NCBI GenBank assembly: GCA_025928125.1
Contig: JAICKD010000312.1
Coordinates: 1 to 5,143 of the forward strand
Source of the DNA: Ktedonobacterales bacterium
GTDB taxonomy: Bacteria > Chloroflexota > Ktedonobacteria > Ktedonobacterales > JADMIN01
DNA length: 5,143 bases
Direction of reading: 5' to 3'
Part shown: positions 5,089 through 5,143 of the stretch, one piece after another
Position numbering within the stretch: position 1 is the stretch's first letter
Layout: every line of letters begins with the position of its first letter
Made by a program: the position numbers and the translations under genes
Notes under the pieces: model-generated
Databases searched by the model: none
Told to the model about the DNA's origin: nothing
The model's input: the letters and a program-made list of their open reading frames with translations, nothing else

Positions 5089-5143
5089 CTTACCTCGTTT
5101 TTCCGAGTCTCATGCCGTATGGTCGTTCACGCAAAGGCGTTTG

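Noticed and set aside
5041..5143. 3' end of a tmRNA (ssrA)
   Set aside because: The segment has a full tRNA anticodon stem-loop where a tmRNA would have its long helix, and the acceptor strand CGGGGCC cannot pair with the G-rich 5' end typical of tmRNA.

Overview
The window is about 60% GC by eye and comes from a bacterial chromosome or large plasmid. Nothing in it fixes the taxonomy. The mix of a lipoprotein with a WD40/TolB-like repeat domain, a bacterial UMTA/LaeA-type methyltransferase, several small orphan proteins and loose gene spacing would suit a large-genome Gram-positive-type or Chloroflexota organism (for example Ktedonobacteria). That placement is inference only.

Layout: bases 1-165 are a more AT-rich leader with no gene. 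At 166-621 (+) is a complete NADAR-family (YbiA-like) N-glycosidase. It converges tail to tail, 16 bp apart, with a lipoprotein gene at 638-1981 (-) that has a textbook lipobox. Upstream of the lipoprotein is a perfect CRP-type palindrome (2066-2081), about 42 bp before a predicted start point. Bases 1982-2490 hold no convincing protein gene. They do contain, on the minus strand, a match to the sarcin-ricin loop of 23S rRNA, including a second conserved block at the correct spacing. At 2497-2709 (+) is a 70-residue orphan protein. A promoter (2783-2812) and a structured leader precede a class I SAM methyltransferase (2979-3884, +). Next come an in-frame coding-like tail behind tandem stops (3888-3968), a 68-residue orphan (4005-4211, +) and a four-helix membrane protein (4368-4829, +) with its own extended -10 promoter. 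The right end (5041-5088, -) carries the 3' half of a tRNA-Arg(UCU)-like gene whose 5' half is not contiguous.

The genes do not form an obvious pathway or operon; most have their own ribosome binding site, and several have their own apparent promoter. No transposase, integrase, CRISPR array or complete known defence system is visible. The points most worth a second look are the 23S sarcin-ricin-loop-like segment in the non-coding gap, the half tRNA at the right edge, and the CRP-like operator. No complete new multi-gene system could be supported.
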